Positions 52,066-59,597 of a stretch of 64,000 bases of DNA are shown here, one piece after another. Origin of the DNA: Mucilaginibacter oryzae (GTDB lineage Bacteria > Bacteroidota > Bacteroidia > Sphingobacteriales > Sphingobacteriaceae); assembly GCF_003148845.1 (NCBI RefSeq), contig NZ_QGHA01000001.1, positions 124,001-188,000 of the forward strand. Direction: 5' to 3'. The stretch's first letter is position 1. Every line of letters begins with the position of its first letter. The notes beneath the pieces are model-generated. The model saw nothing but the letters and a program-made list of their open reading frames with translations. It did not search any database and was not told where the DNA came from. Both the position numbers and the translations under genes were made by a program.

Positions 52066-53055
52066 TTAATTTTGTATTAGCCTGTTAAAGCTTATCAACG
52101 CCTTTTTACTCAGCAAAGCCTCTTCGGCTTCGTAATAGCAATCGGCAAAAGTTTTTTCGGGGTTGATGGTTCGGATGGCCAGCGCGGCATTGGCCAACAC
52201 CACATTGTTTTGTGCCGATGTACCATCACCTTTTAATACGTTACTAAATATCGCCGCCGATTCGCTTACGGTTTCGCCGCCGGCAATTTCCCGGGGATTG
52301 AGCTTTTCAAAACCAAGGTCCTCAACCGTATTGATCTTCTCGCCATCTGCCGAGAACGTTTTAAAATCGCAGGTAAGCGATACCTCGTCATAACCTTCAA
52401 GGGCATTTACAATGGTATAGTTAGCATCCGATTTTTGGTACAGGTAGGCATAAACACGGGCCAGTTCCAAATTAAATACACCCACCAGTTGATTTAATGG
52501 CTTAGCCGGGTTAACCAGCGGACCCAGCATATTAAAAAATGTTTTCACGCCCAGTTCTTTACGGATCGGCGCTACGGTTTTCATGGCCGGGTGAAACAAC
52601 GGAGCATGCAAAAAGCAGATATTGGCCTCATCGGCATTGCGTTTCAGCTGATCGGTATCATTGGTAAACCGGTAGCCTAAATACTCCATCACGTTTGATG
52701 AGCCACAGCCCGATGATACGCCATAGTTACCATGTTTGGCCACTTTATAACCGGCACCTGCAACCACAAAGGATGCCAGGGTTGAGATATTAAAAGTATC
52801 CTTACCATCGCCGCCGGTACCGCAAAGATCAATGAGATCATTAGTACCCAGATCAATAGGCAAACAAAGCTCCAGCATTGCATCGCGGAAACCTTCCAGC
52901 TCATCAACGGTAATGCTGCGCATACAGTAGGCCGTCATGAAAGCTGCCATTTGCGAGTTGTTATACTGCCCCCGGGCAATATTCATCAAAATATTTTTCG
53001 ACTGCTCCCTTGTAAAGGTTTTGTGTTCAAAAAGGTGATTAAGTATCTGTTTCAT
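52066..53055 (-). CDS. trpD: Anthranilate phosphoribosyltransferase
   Basis: A 329-residue enzyme with the PRPP site DLCGTGGDGKDTFNISTL, the anthranilate-site KHGNYGVSSGCGSSNVMEYL and PLVNPAKPLNQLVGVF. It transfers phosphoribose to anthranilate. It is the first structural gene of the operon; trpE and trpG are not upstream. Its expression is governed by the attenuator at 53155-53275. A GC-rich inverted repeat (53062-53151) lies between the attenuator and its start codon. Confidence 0.97.
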   Translation of the reverse strand: MKQILNHLFEHKTFTREQSKNILMNIARGQYNNSQMAAFMTAYCMRSITVDELEGFRDAMLELCLPIDLGTNDLIDLCGTGGDGKDTFNISTLASFVVAGAGYKVAKHGNYGVSSGCGSSNVMEYLGYRFTNDTDQLKRNADEANICFLHAPLFHPAMKTVAPIRKELGVKTFFNMLGPLVNPAKPLNQLVGVFNLELARVYAYLYQKSDANYTIVNALEGYDEVSLTCDFKTFSADGEKINTVEDLGFEKLNPREIAGGETVSESAAIFSNVLKGDGTSAQNNVVLANAALAIRTINPEKTFADCYYEAEEALLSKKALISFNRLIQN

Positions 53056-53061
53056 TTCTCG

Positions 53062-53151
53062 CCCCCCGGCCCCCTAAAGGGGGAGTTGGAATAGTTTTAA
53101 TTTCATTTAAATAGCCCCCGCTAAGCACTCCCCCTTCAGGGGGCCGGGGGG
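53062..53151. repeat. GC-rich inverted repeat in the trpD leader
   Basis: Arms at about 53062-53085 and 53127-53151 pair nearly perfectly, with core words CCCCCGGCCCCCT and AGGGGGAGT and their complements. It lies just before the trpD start and downstream of the attenuator terminator, so it would form a very stable structure in the read-through mRNA. It is probably a mobile-repeat insertion. Confidence 0.7.
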
Positions 53152-53154
53152 AAT

Positions 53155-53181
53155 AAAAAAAGGGCTGCCGTATGGCAACCC
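53155..53181 (-). terminator. Attenuator terminator of the trp operon
   Basis: GGGTTGCC and GGCAGCCC (one G-T pair) form an 8-bp stem with a 4-nt loop, followed by seven Ts, located between the leader peptide and trpD. Confidence 0.9.
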
Positions 53182-53227
53182 TCCTGAATATATCTTGTTA
53201 AAAAACAAACATGGAATTGCCTTACGA
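53155..53227 (-). promoter_or_regulatory. trp attenuator: pause hairpin, antiterminator and terminator segments
   Basis: On the minus-strand RNA, region 1 (CUUAACGA, 53232-53239) pairs with region 2 (UCGUAAG, 53221-53227) around loop GUAA. Region 2 continues as GGCAAUUCC (53213-53221) and can instead pair with region 3, GGAGGGUUGCC (53174-53184). Region 3 also pairs with region 4, GGCAGCCC (53162-53169), to make a terminator followed by a T-run (53155-53161). The alternatives exclude each other, the standard logic of ribosome-controlled attenuation. A ribosome stalled on the Trp codons at 53240-53248 would cover region 1 and favour antitermination. Confidence 0.88.
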
Positions 53228-53275
53228 TTACTCGTTAAGCCACCACCAATTGTTGTTTAATTTTATCATTTTCAT
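53228..53275 (-). CDS. trpL: trp operon leader peptide with three consecutive Trp codons
   Basis: The frame reads MKMIKLNNNWWWLNE and stops (15 residues). Three adjacent TGG codons lie at 53240-53248. Tryptophan is rare, so three in a row in a 15-residue frame directly before a terminator and trpD is strong evidence for a leader peptide. Ribosomes would stall here when charged tRNA-Trp is scarce, allowing transcription into trpDFBA. A promoter-like pair lies 10 nt upstream, and the stop codon falls in the loop of the pause hairpin. It is too short for standard gene calling. Confidence 0.92.
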   Translation of the reverse strand: MKMIKLNNNWWWLNE

Positions 53276-53284
53276 TTGTTGGCA

Positions 53285-53315
53285 CAAATATGGAAATTGT
53301 TTTTATAAAAACAAA
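53285..53315 (-). promoter_or_regulatory. Promoter of the trp leader and operon
   Basis: On the minus strand TTTG (53312-53315), a 19-nt spacer, then CATATTTG (53285-53292) fit the Bacteroidota -33/-7 pattern with one mismatch in the -7 box. Transcription would start near 53278, directly before the leader peptide ATG at 53275. Confidence 0.6.
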
Positions 53316-53319
53316 CAGA

Positions 53320-53520
53320 TTTTACTTAGTTAGTGAATTAATGATTTATTGAATTAGTGATTTAATATCATTTAACGAATTAGTGCGTTAGCGAATCAGT
53401 GTTTCAATATGGAAAACAACCCCCAGATTACTTAAATTAGGTATTTTAGCTACTAATTTATTGTATTGGTTGTACCATCGGCGTTCAAATCAAAAAATTC
53501 ACTAAATCACTAATTCAATA
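53320..53520. repeat. Word-like inverted repeat upstream of Kir gene
   Basis: ATTGAATTAGTGATTTA (53348-53364) is the exact complement of 53503-53519. The first side also repeats GAATTAGTG-like words several times (53325-53400). The second arm ends 10 nt before the Kir start codon, so the element is part of its 5' region. Confidence 0.7.
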
Positions 53521-53529
53521 ATTGCCCCC

Positions 53530-54474
53530 ATGTCCATACGTAAAGAGAAAATAAATCCTGAAGATGACCTCGGTTTTGGTAACCAGCCGGTTATTAAAAG
53601 CCAGCCTGTTATTAATAAAGATGGCAGCATTAATGTAAAACGTACCGGGCTCCCGTTTTTTAATACGTCGAACAATTACCATTCGCTTATTACCATGAGC
53701 TGGCGCAAGTTCTGGTTCATCGTTTTCAGCGCTTATTTTATTGTTAACATCATTTTCGCGATTATTTATTTTTCACTTGGCGCGGATGTATTGGATGGCA
53801 AAAGTGGCAGTACAGATTTCGACAGATTTATGGATGCGTTCTTTTTTTCGGCGCAAACCATATCAACGGTAGGGTACGGACATATCAGTCCGAAAGGGAT
53901 CGTCCCCAACACCATCGCCGCGCTCGAGTCCATGATGGGATTGCTGGCCTTTGCTTTGGCGACCGGTTTATTATACGGCCGTTTTTCGCGCCCGTCGGCT
54001 AAAATTATGTATAGCCGTAATGTATTGATCGCCCCCTATCGTGATGGCGGCAAAGGACTGATGTTCCGCCTGGCCAACCAGCGTAAAAACATCCTGATAG
54101 ATTTGGAAATGGAAGTGGTGTTCAGTTATAATGATGAGGAGAACGGCAAAACAGTCCGCAAGTTTTTCCAGTTAGAATTGGAACGTAAGTTTGTAAGCAT
54201 CCTTACCCTGAACTGGACCGTGGTTCATCCCCTGGATGAAAACAGCCCGATCAGGGATATTAACCCCGAAGAACTGGAACGCCGACAGGCCACCCTATCG
54301 GTAATATTGAAAACCTTTGATGATACCTTTTCGCAAACTGTCCACTCACGCACTTCGTACACCGCAGACGATTTTATATGGGATGCCAAATTCAAACCGG
54401 TTTTTGAACGGGATGAAACAGGAAGAGTAGTTCTGGATTTACGCAGGATAAGTGATTTTGAGGTTGTTGTCTGA
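53530..54474 (+). CDS. Inward-rectifier potassium channel (KirBac type)
   Basis: A 314-residue protein with two transmembrane helices (about 57-80 and 125-145) around the pore loop. The selectivity filter TVGYG is at residues 113-117 in AQTISTVGYGHISP. The N-terminal TMSWRKFWFIVFSAYF includes the slide helix start of Kir channels, and residues about 155-314 form the cytoplasmic beta-sandwich (RLANQRKNILIDLEMEV). It conducts K+ as a tetramer; bacterial members are gated by lipids or ligands. The stop codon lies inside a perfect 25-bp inverted repeat. Confidence 0.93.
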   Translation: MSIRKEKINPEDDLGFGNQPVIKSQPVINKDGSINVKRTGLPFFNTSNNYHSLITMSWRKFWFIVFSAYFIVNIIFAIIYFSLGADVLDGKSGSTDFDRFMDAFFFSAQTISTVGYGHISPKGIVPNTIAALESMMGLLAFALATGLLYGRFSRPSAKIMYSRNVLIAPYRDGGKGLMFRLANQRKNILIDLEMEVVFSYNDEENGKTVRKFFQLELERKFVSILTLNWTVVHPLDENSPIRDINPEELERRQATLSVILKTFDDTFSQTVHSRTSYTADDFIWDAKFKPVFERDETGRVVLDLRRISDFEVVV

Positions 54475-54560
54475 ATCAGAATTTACAGAATTTTAGAATT
54501 GACAGAATTTAACAGAACCCATTCTGAGCATTCTTAAATTCTGTAAATTCTGATTCAGAC
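54470..54560. repeat. Perfect 25-bp inverted repeat spanning the Kir stop codon
   Basis: Arms 54470-54494 and 54536-54560 are exact reverse complements (words CTGAATCAG, AATTTACAGAATTT). The TGA stop of the Kir gene (54472-54474) is inside the left arm and the SDR stop codon lies two bases beyond the right arm. In between, the words TTTAGAATT and GACAGAATTT repeat the arm. It probably forms the shared 3' hairpin of both convergent mRNAs. Confidence 0.8.
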
Positions 54561-54562
54561 GA

Positions 54563-55378
54563 TTAATGTAGTAGCGGATCCCGCTCTTTCGTAAAATGCT
54601 TATAAACCATTTTATCCAAAAACGCCGGTACAAATTTGCTTAGCGCTACCGTTAGTTTACCCTGACCGGTGAGCGTTAAAGTGCGCGAACGGTTTTCAAT
54701 AGCATCAGCAATGTGTTTGGCTACCTCATCGCTGCTCATCATTTTTTGCTCTTCAAGCGTGCTCTCACCTTGTTGTTTGCCATCTTTATTGAGGGCGCTA
54801 TTGCGGATGTTCGACGCCGTGAAGCCCGGACAAGCGGTTAATACATGTACGCCTGTTTTGAGGTTTTCGATCCTCAATGAATCTAAAAATCCGTTCATCG
54901 CAAATTTGGATGCCGAATAGCCTGAGCGGCCTGGCAAACCCTTATATCCTGCAATAGAGGAAACCCCCACTATACTGCCTTTGGTTTTAATAATTTCGGG
55001 CAGGGCGTATTTAATGCAGTTCACCATCCCCCAAAAGTTAACGTCCATTACCTGTTTTAGTACATCAACTTTGGTATCCTGGAAAAGGGCACGCATGGTA
55101 ATGCCTGCGTTATTGATCAATACATTAACCTTGCCAAAGGTTACCAGGGTTTGTTTGATGAGTTGTTTGCAATCTTCCTCGTTGGTAACATCGCATTGGA
55201 TGGCGAGAGCCTTTATTTTGTATTCCTGCTGTAGTTTTTCGGTAAGCTGGCAAAGGGTAACAAACTGGCGGGCTGCCAACACCACGTTAGCGCCGCGCCT
55301 GGCGCACTCATAAGCGAGCGATTTACCTATCCCGGACGATGCGCCGGTAATTATAACAACCTGATCATTTAACTTCAT
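54563..55378 (-). CDS. Short-chain dehydrogenase/reductase (SDR)
   Basis: A 271-residue classical SDR: nucleotide motif VIITGASSGIGKSLA, NNAG motif VLINNAGIT, catalytic Ser in VGVSSIAGYKG and YxxxK in SGYSASKFAMNG. The N-terminal sequence fits the family closely. The C-terminal 40 residues are basic and hydrophobic (KLTVALSKFVPAFLDKMVYK), suggesting membrane association. Its start overlaps the end of the glycosyltransferase gene by 14 nt, so they are translated together. Substrate unknown. Confidence 0.92.
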   Translation of the reverse strand: MKLNDQVVIITGASSGIGKSLAYECARRGANVVLAARQFVTLCQLTEKLQQEYKIKALAIQCDVTNEEDCKQLIKQTLVTFGKVNVLINNAGITMRALFQDTKVDVLKQVMDVNFWGMVNCIKYALPEIIKTKGSIVGVSSIAGYKGLPGRSGYSASKFAMNGFLDSLRIENLKTGVHVLTACPGFTASNIRNSALNKDGKQQGESTLEEQKMMSSDEVAKHIADAIENRSRTLTLTGQGKLTVALSKFVPAFLDKMVYKHFTKERDPLLH

Positions 55379-56198
55379 ACGAAGGCGGAATTAACTGGGG
55401 GATGCCTTCAACCTTAATTTCGGGCACCTTGAATAAATATTTGGTGGCGAAGATAATCATCGCCCCATAATAATCCTTCACGTGTTTCCAGCTAAATTTA
55501 ACCTTGTTCTGTATATCGAAGTTGATAATATATGTTTTACCGAAGTAGTAATTCCTGAAACCGGCCAGTTTAATGCGGTACGAATAATCGATATCGTATC
55601 CGTAGGTAGCGAAACGTTCATCCATCAGGCCCGCACCGTTTACCGCGCTGCGGCGCAACAACATGAAAGCGCCGTTGATTACATCCGTTTCGGCCGTTTG
55701 AAACTCATTTACCCAATCTTTACTTGGCGGGTTGTTGAGTCGTGATTTTGAAAAATAACGCGCCAGGCCGGTCAACCTGAAAAAAGCTTCCCACGGACGG
55801 TTAAAGCCGCGTTTAGACTCTTTTAAAAAACTACCTTCCGGTGTGATCATCCTCACGCCTAAACCACCTGCATCCGGGTGCTGATCCATAAACTCAAGGG
55901 CTTTCTCAATAGTCTTCTTGCCTGTAATTGTATCCGCATTGACCAGTAAAACATACTCTCCCTGAACCTGCCTCAGGGCCTGGTTGTATGCTTTGGCAAT
56001 ACCTTCGTTTTTATCGTTGGCAATGATGTTGATACCCTGAAACTCGCTGTTAAGCATGGCAACAGAATTATCCAATGAAGCATTATCAACCACGAAAACC
56101 TCGTGACTGATATCCTGCGCCGCTCTGATGGCTGCGTTTAGGCCAATCCGGAGCAGGTTACATGCGTTATGGCTAACAACAACTATTGATAATTTCAT
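55365..56198 (-). CDS. Glycosyltransferase family 2
   Basis: A 277-residue GT-A enzyme: MKLSIVVVSHNACNLLRIGL, VFVVDNASLDNS, and the metal-binding DxD-type NADT in YVLLVNADTITG. GFRNYYFGK and the preceding DERFATYGYDIDYSYRIKLA match the second, acceptor-side motif (ED-like) of the rhamnosyltransferase-like subgroup. It probably adds a sugar to an envelope glycan or lipid. It starts 3 nt after the recR stop and overlaps the SDR gene, so recR, GT2 and SDR form one operon. Confidence 0.92.
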   Translation of the reverse strand: MKLSIVVVSHNACNLLRIGLNAAIRAAQDISHEVFVVDNASLDNSVAMLNSEFQGINIIANDKNEGIAKAYNQALRQVQGEYVLLVNADTITGKKTIEKALEFMDQHPDAGGLGVRMITPEGSFLKESKRGFNRPWEAFFRLTGLARYFSKSRLNNPPSKDWVNEFQTAETDVINGAFMLLRRSAVNGAGLMDERFATYGYDIDYSYRIKLAGFRNYYFGKTYIINFDIQNKVKFSWKHVKDYYGAMIIFATKYLFKVPEIKVEGIPQLIPPSYEVK

Positions 56199-56201
56199 GC
56201 T

Positions 56202-56828
56202 TTACTTAGATAGTGAATTTTCGTACGGTACACGTGTAGCGATCGATCTGCCGAGCGTTATTTCGTCTACGTACTCTAATTCACCACCAAAAGCTATGCC
56301 ACGTGCTATAGTTGTGATAGGAATATTAAAATTTTTTAACTTTTTATGAAGATAAAACAGCGTGGTATCGCCCTCCATGGTAGCACTGAGGGCAAAAACC
56401 ACTTCGCGCACCTCTTTATCACCGGTTTGCTTCAGGCGCTCAACCAGGCTTTCCACTTGCAAATCTGACGGCCCAACGCCGTCCATCGGCGATATTAAGC
56501 CACCTAACACATGGTACACGCCGTTAAACTGGTTGGTATTTTCAATAGCCATTACATCGCGGGTATCCTCCACCACGCAAATCAAACCATGATCGCGCCG
56601 GTGCGATGAGCAGATCTCACAAACCTTCTGATCGGAAATATTATGGCAAACACCGCAAAACTGAATTTCGTTGCGCAGCTTGGTTACCGCCGTACTAAAA
56701 CGCTCCACATCCTGCTTATCCTGGTTCAGTAAGTGCAGCACCAAACGCAGGGCGGTTTTTTGACCCACACCCGGTAATTTGGCAAACTCAGCTACAGCAT
56801 TTTCCAGTAATTTGGACGAGAAATTCAT
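56202..56828 (-). CDS. recR: Recombination protein RecR
   Basis: A 208-residue protein: N-terminal HhH-like AEFAKLPGVGQKTALRLVLH, a Cys4 zinc finger CGVCHNISDQKVCEIC and a Toprim domain (ICVVEDTRDVMAIENTNQF, HVLGGLISPMDGVGP). It acts with RecO (and RecF) in loading RecA at gaps. It is the first gene of a three-gene operon. A repeat element begins about 16 nt upstream of its start. Confidence 0.97.
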   Translation of the reverse strand: MNFSSKLLENAVAEFAKLPGVGQKTALRLVLHLLNQDKQDVERFSTAVTKLRNEIQFCGVCHNISDQKVCEICSSHRRDHGLICVVEDTRDVMAIENTNQFNGVYHVLGGLISPMDGVGPSDLQVESLVERLKQTGDKEVREVVFALSATMEGDTTLFYLHKKLKNFNIPITTIARGIAFGGELEYVDEITLGRSIATRVPYENSLSK

Positions 56829-56843
56829 TGTGCGAAGATAGGG

Positions 56844-57050
56844 TTTTAGTCGGGAAGTCCGAAAGTCAGGAAGTCCGGAAGTCGGAAAGTCGGGAAGATG
56901 AAAGGTTTAGTTGAAAGCGGGGAAAGTTGATTGGTAAATTTTGCTATGTATTTGTATTTTGCAAACAAATCTTTCGGACTTTCCCGACACTCGGACTTTC
57001 CGACTAAAAAAACTTTCGGACTTTCGGACTCACCGACTTCCGGACTAAAA
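56844..57050. repeat. Inverted-repeat element (AAGTCCGAAAGT family) between recR and symporter
   Basis: A 207-bp stretch bounded by TTTTAGTC (56844-56851) and GACTAAAA (57043-57050). The left side repeats GGAAGTC(C/G)GAAAGTC and the right side repeats its complement. The two ends sit 15 nt upstream of recR and 10 nt upstream of the symporter, so the element forms both 5' leaders. A second element of the same type surrounds the end of the symporter gene. Confidence 0.75.
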
Positions 57051-57060
57051 ACAAACGCCT

Positions 57061-58560
57061 ATGTCGCCCGGAGTATTATTGTCATTCATTATCGGTTACT
57101 TTTTGGTATTGCTGATCATTTCCTGGCTTACCTCCAAAAAATCATCAGATAACGATACTTTTTTTGTAGCCAACCGAAACTCTAAATGGTACCTGGTTGC
57201 CTTCGGGATGATTGGCACGGCGCTGAGCGGCGTTACTTTTATCTCGGTACCGGGCAAGGTGGGTACCGACCAATTCGCTTACTTTCAGTTTGTACTGGGT
57301 AACGCGGCCGGGTTTGTAGTTATCGCTACGGTTTTACTACCGCTATATTACCGGCTTAAGCTAACATCAATCTACAGTTATATCGAAGGCGCCTTAGGTA
57401 CCTGGAGTTATAAAACTGCCGCCGCTATATTTTTAGTAAGCCGGGTTATAGGTTCGGCATTCAGGCTTTACCTGGTGGTTATTGTATTGCAGAAGTTTAT
57501 TTTTGACAGTTATCATGTGCCATTCGCGGTTACCGTGCTTATCTGTTTGGCGCTCATCTGGTCGTACACGTTTAAAGGTGGGTTAAAAACCATTATTATT
57601 ACCGATAGCCTGCAAACGTTTTTCCTGGTGTTATCGGTTTTCCTGTCAATTTATTTCATTTGCCAAAGCCTCCACATGAATATTTTTGAGGCTGCCGAAA
57701 CCATTAAAAACAGCAGTTATTCCAAAATATTTTTCCTGGACAATTTTGCCGCCAGCAAGCTGCATTTAGGCAAACAGTTTTTCGGCGCACTGTTCATTAC
57801 CATCGGCATGACTGGTCTTGACCAGGATTTGATGCAGAAAAACCTCAGCCTGAAAAATATTAAGGAAGCTCAAAAAAACATGTTCAGCTTTGTAGGCGTG
57901 TTCGTGGTGATCAACATTTTCTTTTTAAGCGTTGGCGCATTGCTTTACATGTATGCCGCCAAAAATGGCATCAACGTAACCAAAACCGACTACCTGTACC
58001 CAACCATTGCCCTGCAATACCTCGGCGTTGTGCCGGCCATGGTATTTATGCTGGGCTTAACGGCGGCAACCTTCGCCACCACCGATTCGGCATTAACGGC
58101 GCTTACCACCTCTTTTTGCGTAGACTTTTTAGGCTTTAACAAACGGGCCGATGTAAATACCCCAAAAATGGTATCGGTACGGCATTGGGTGCACATCGCT
58201 TTTTCGGGGCTAATGTTCCTAACCATTGTAATATTTAATGTTATTAATGATGATGCGGTGGTTAGCGCCATATTCACGGTGGCATCCTACACTTACGGAC
58301 CATTGTTAGGCTTGTATTCATTCGGTCTATTTGTAAGCGGCAGGCAGGCAAAAGATAAGCTGGTGCCTTTTATCTGTATCCTCTCCCCGGCTATATGCTA
58401 TTTTTTAAATGCTGAATCGAAAAAATATTTAGGCGGGTATGTTTTTGGTAACGAACTTATCATTGTAAACGGATTAATTACATTTATTGGGTTGTTGGTT
58501 ACTTCGGGTCCGAAAGTCGGCAAATCCGGAAGTCCGAAAGTATTAAAATCTGGTAGCTAA
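57061..58560 (+). CDS. Sodium:solute symporter (SSS family) with repeat-derived C-terminal tail
   Basis: A 499-residue transporter with about 13 helices. It begins with a membrane helix, MSPGVLLSFIIGYFLVLLII, then NRNSKWYLVAFGMIGTALSG with the family's Gly-rich loop. The sodium-site helices include MTGLDQDLMQKNLSLKNIKE and TAATFATTDSALTALTT. Solute unknown. The last 17 residues, GPKVGKSGSPKVLKSGS, are translated from the left half of the AAGTCCGAAAGT repeat, so the natural C-terminus was probably altered by a repeat insertion. Confidence 0.92.
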   Translation: MSPGVLLSFIIGYFLVLLIISWLTSKKSSDNDTFFVANRNSKWYLVAFGMIGTALSGVTFISVPGKVGTDQFAYFQFVLGNAAGFVVIATVLLPLYYRLKLTSIYSYIEGALGTWSYKTAAAIFLVSRVIGSAFRLYLVVIVLQKFIFDSYHVPFAVTVLICLALIWSYTFKGGLKTIIITDSLQTFFLVLSVFLSIYFICQSLHMNIFEAAETIKNSSYSKIFFLDNFAASKLHLGKQFFGALFITIGMTGLDQDLMQKNLSLKNIKEAQKNMFSFVGVFVVINIFFLSVGALLYMYAAKNGINVTKTDYLYPTIALQYLGVVPAMVFMLGLTAATFATTDSALTALTTSFCVDFLGFNKRADVNTPKMVSVRHWVHIAFSGLMFLTIVIFNVINDDAVVSAIFTVASYTYGPLLGLYSFGLFVSGRQAKDKLVPFICILSPAICYFLNAESKKYLGGYVFGNELIIVNGLITFIGLLVTSGPKVGKSGSPKVLKSGS

Positions 58561-58703
58561 AATTTAAACAAACAAACGGCAATTAATTTTCTTTTACTTT
58601 GCGTTAATTAATAAAGGATAAAAAAACTTCCGGACTTTCGGACGTTCTGACTTCCGGACTGAAAACACCTTCCGGACATTCTGACCTCCCAACTTCCGGA
58701 CTA
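58507..58703. repeat. Second AAGTCCGAAAGT element, overlapping the symporter 3' end
   Basis: The left arm (GTCCGAAAGTCGGCAAATCC at 58508-58527, then more copies) is inside the symporter coding sequence. The right arm (58624-58703) repeats CTTCCGGAC(T/A)TTCGGAC and ends CTTCCGGACTAAA ten bases before the LOG gene start. The layout mirrors 56844-57050. Confidence 0.75.
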
Positions 58704-58713
58704 AACAAAGGCT

Positions 58714-59421
58714 ATGACCGGAGAAGATAAAATAAGACAAGCATTCGAGAACAAAGACTGGCAGGAAATTAAGGTTACCGATTCCTGGCAGATATTTAAA
58801 ATAATGGCCGAATTTGTTGACGGCTTTGAAAAACTTGCTAAAATTGGCCCCTGCGTATCCATCTTCGGATCGGCACGTACCCATACCGATAACAAATACT
58901 ACAAACTGGCCGAAGAAACCGCCCGCCTGCTAACCGAGCATGGCTACGGTGTAATATCGGGAGGCGGCCCGGGCATTATGGAGGCGGCCAACAAAGGCGC
59001 TTACGAAAACGGCGGTAAATCAGTTGGTTTAAATATCGAATTACCGTTCGAGCAATTCCACAACAAATACATTGATCGGGACAAGCTGATGGAGTTTGAT
59101 TACTTCTTTATCCGCAAGGTCATGTTCATGAAGTACTCGCAGGGCTTTATTATCCTGCCGGGCGGCTTTGGCACTATGGATGAATCGTTCGAGGCGATCA
59201 CCCTGATCCAGACCGGTAAAATTGCCCGTTTCCCGATCATATTTGTAGGTGTGGATTACTGGAAAGGACTTTTTGATTGGGTGGAAGAAAAAATGCTGAA
59301 CGATCAGCATAACATTAACCCCGATGATTTAAACCTGTACCGCGTAGTTGATACGCCCGAAGAAGCAGTTGAGCATATTACCCGTTTCTATAATAAATAC
59401 GTGCTTAAACCCAACTTTTAA
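58714..59421 (+). CDS. LOG family (TIGR00730-type) nucleotide hydrolase-like protein
   Basis: A 235-residue cytoplasmic Rossmann-fold protein with the two LOG motifs SGGGPGIMEAANKGAYE and PGGFGTMDESFEAITL. LOG proteins release adenine-type bases from nucleoside monophosphates (cytokinin phosphoribohydrolase in plants); in bacteria the physiological substrate is often unclear. An N-terminal extension of about 40 residues (WQEIKVTDSWQIFKIMAEF) precedes the fold, as in the longer bacterial type. It ends at a strong terminator. Confidence 0.92.
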   Translation: MTGEDKIRQAFENKDWQEIKVTDSWQIFKIMAEFVDGFEKLAKIGPCVSIFGSARTHTDNKYYKLAEETARLLTEHGYGVISGGGPGIMEAANKGAYENGGKSVGLNIELPFEQFHNKYIDRDKLMEFDYFFIRKVMFMKYSQGFIILPGGFGTMDESFEAITLIQTGKIARFPIIFVGVDYWKGLFDWVEEKMLNDQHNINPDDLNLYRVVDTPEEAVEHITRFYNKYVLKPNF

Positions 59422-59434
59422 GAAGTTACAATGT

Positions 59435-59466
59435 AAAACGCCGCTCATCACCAGACGGCGTTTTTT
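59435..59466 (+). terminator. Terminator of the LOG gene
   Basis: AAAACGCCG (59435-59443) pairs with CGGCGTTTT (59456-59464), continuing into six Ts. Confidence 0.88.
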
Positions 59467-59597
59467 GCTAAGCAATGTTTTGCCGCGGGGATACCGAGGC
59501 ATCGAATTGTAAAACCTTTTTCGGCTATGCGCCAGCCTAACTATTTAAAAAACAATTATTTTAACAATTATTAACCTCAAACCTATTATTTTGCAGA

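Noticed and set aside
56931..57152. Open frame across the repeat element before the symporter
   Set aside because: It is made of repeat sequence and overlaps the real symporter start in another frame.
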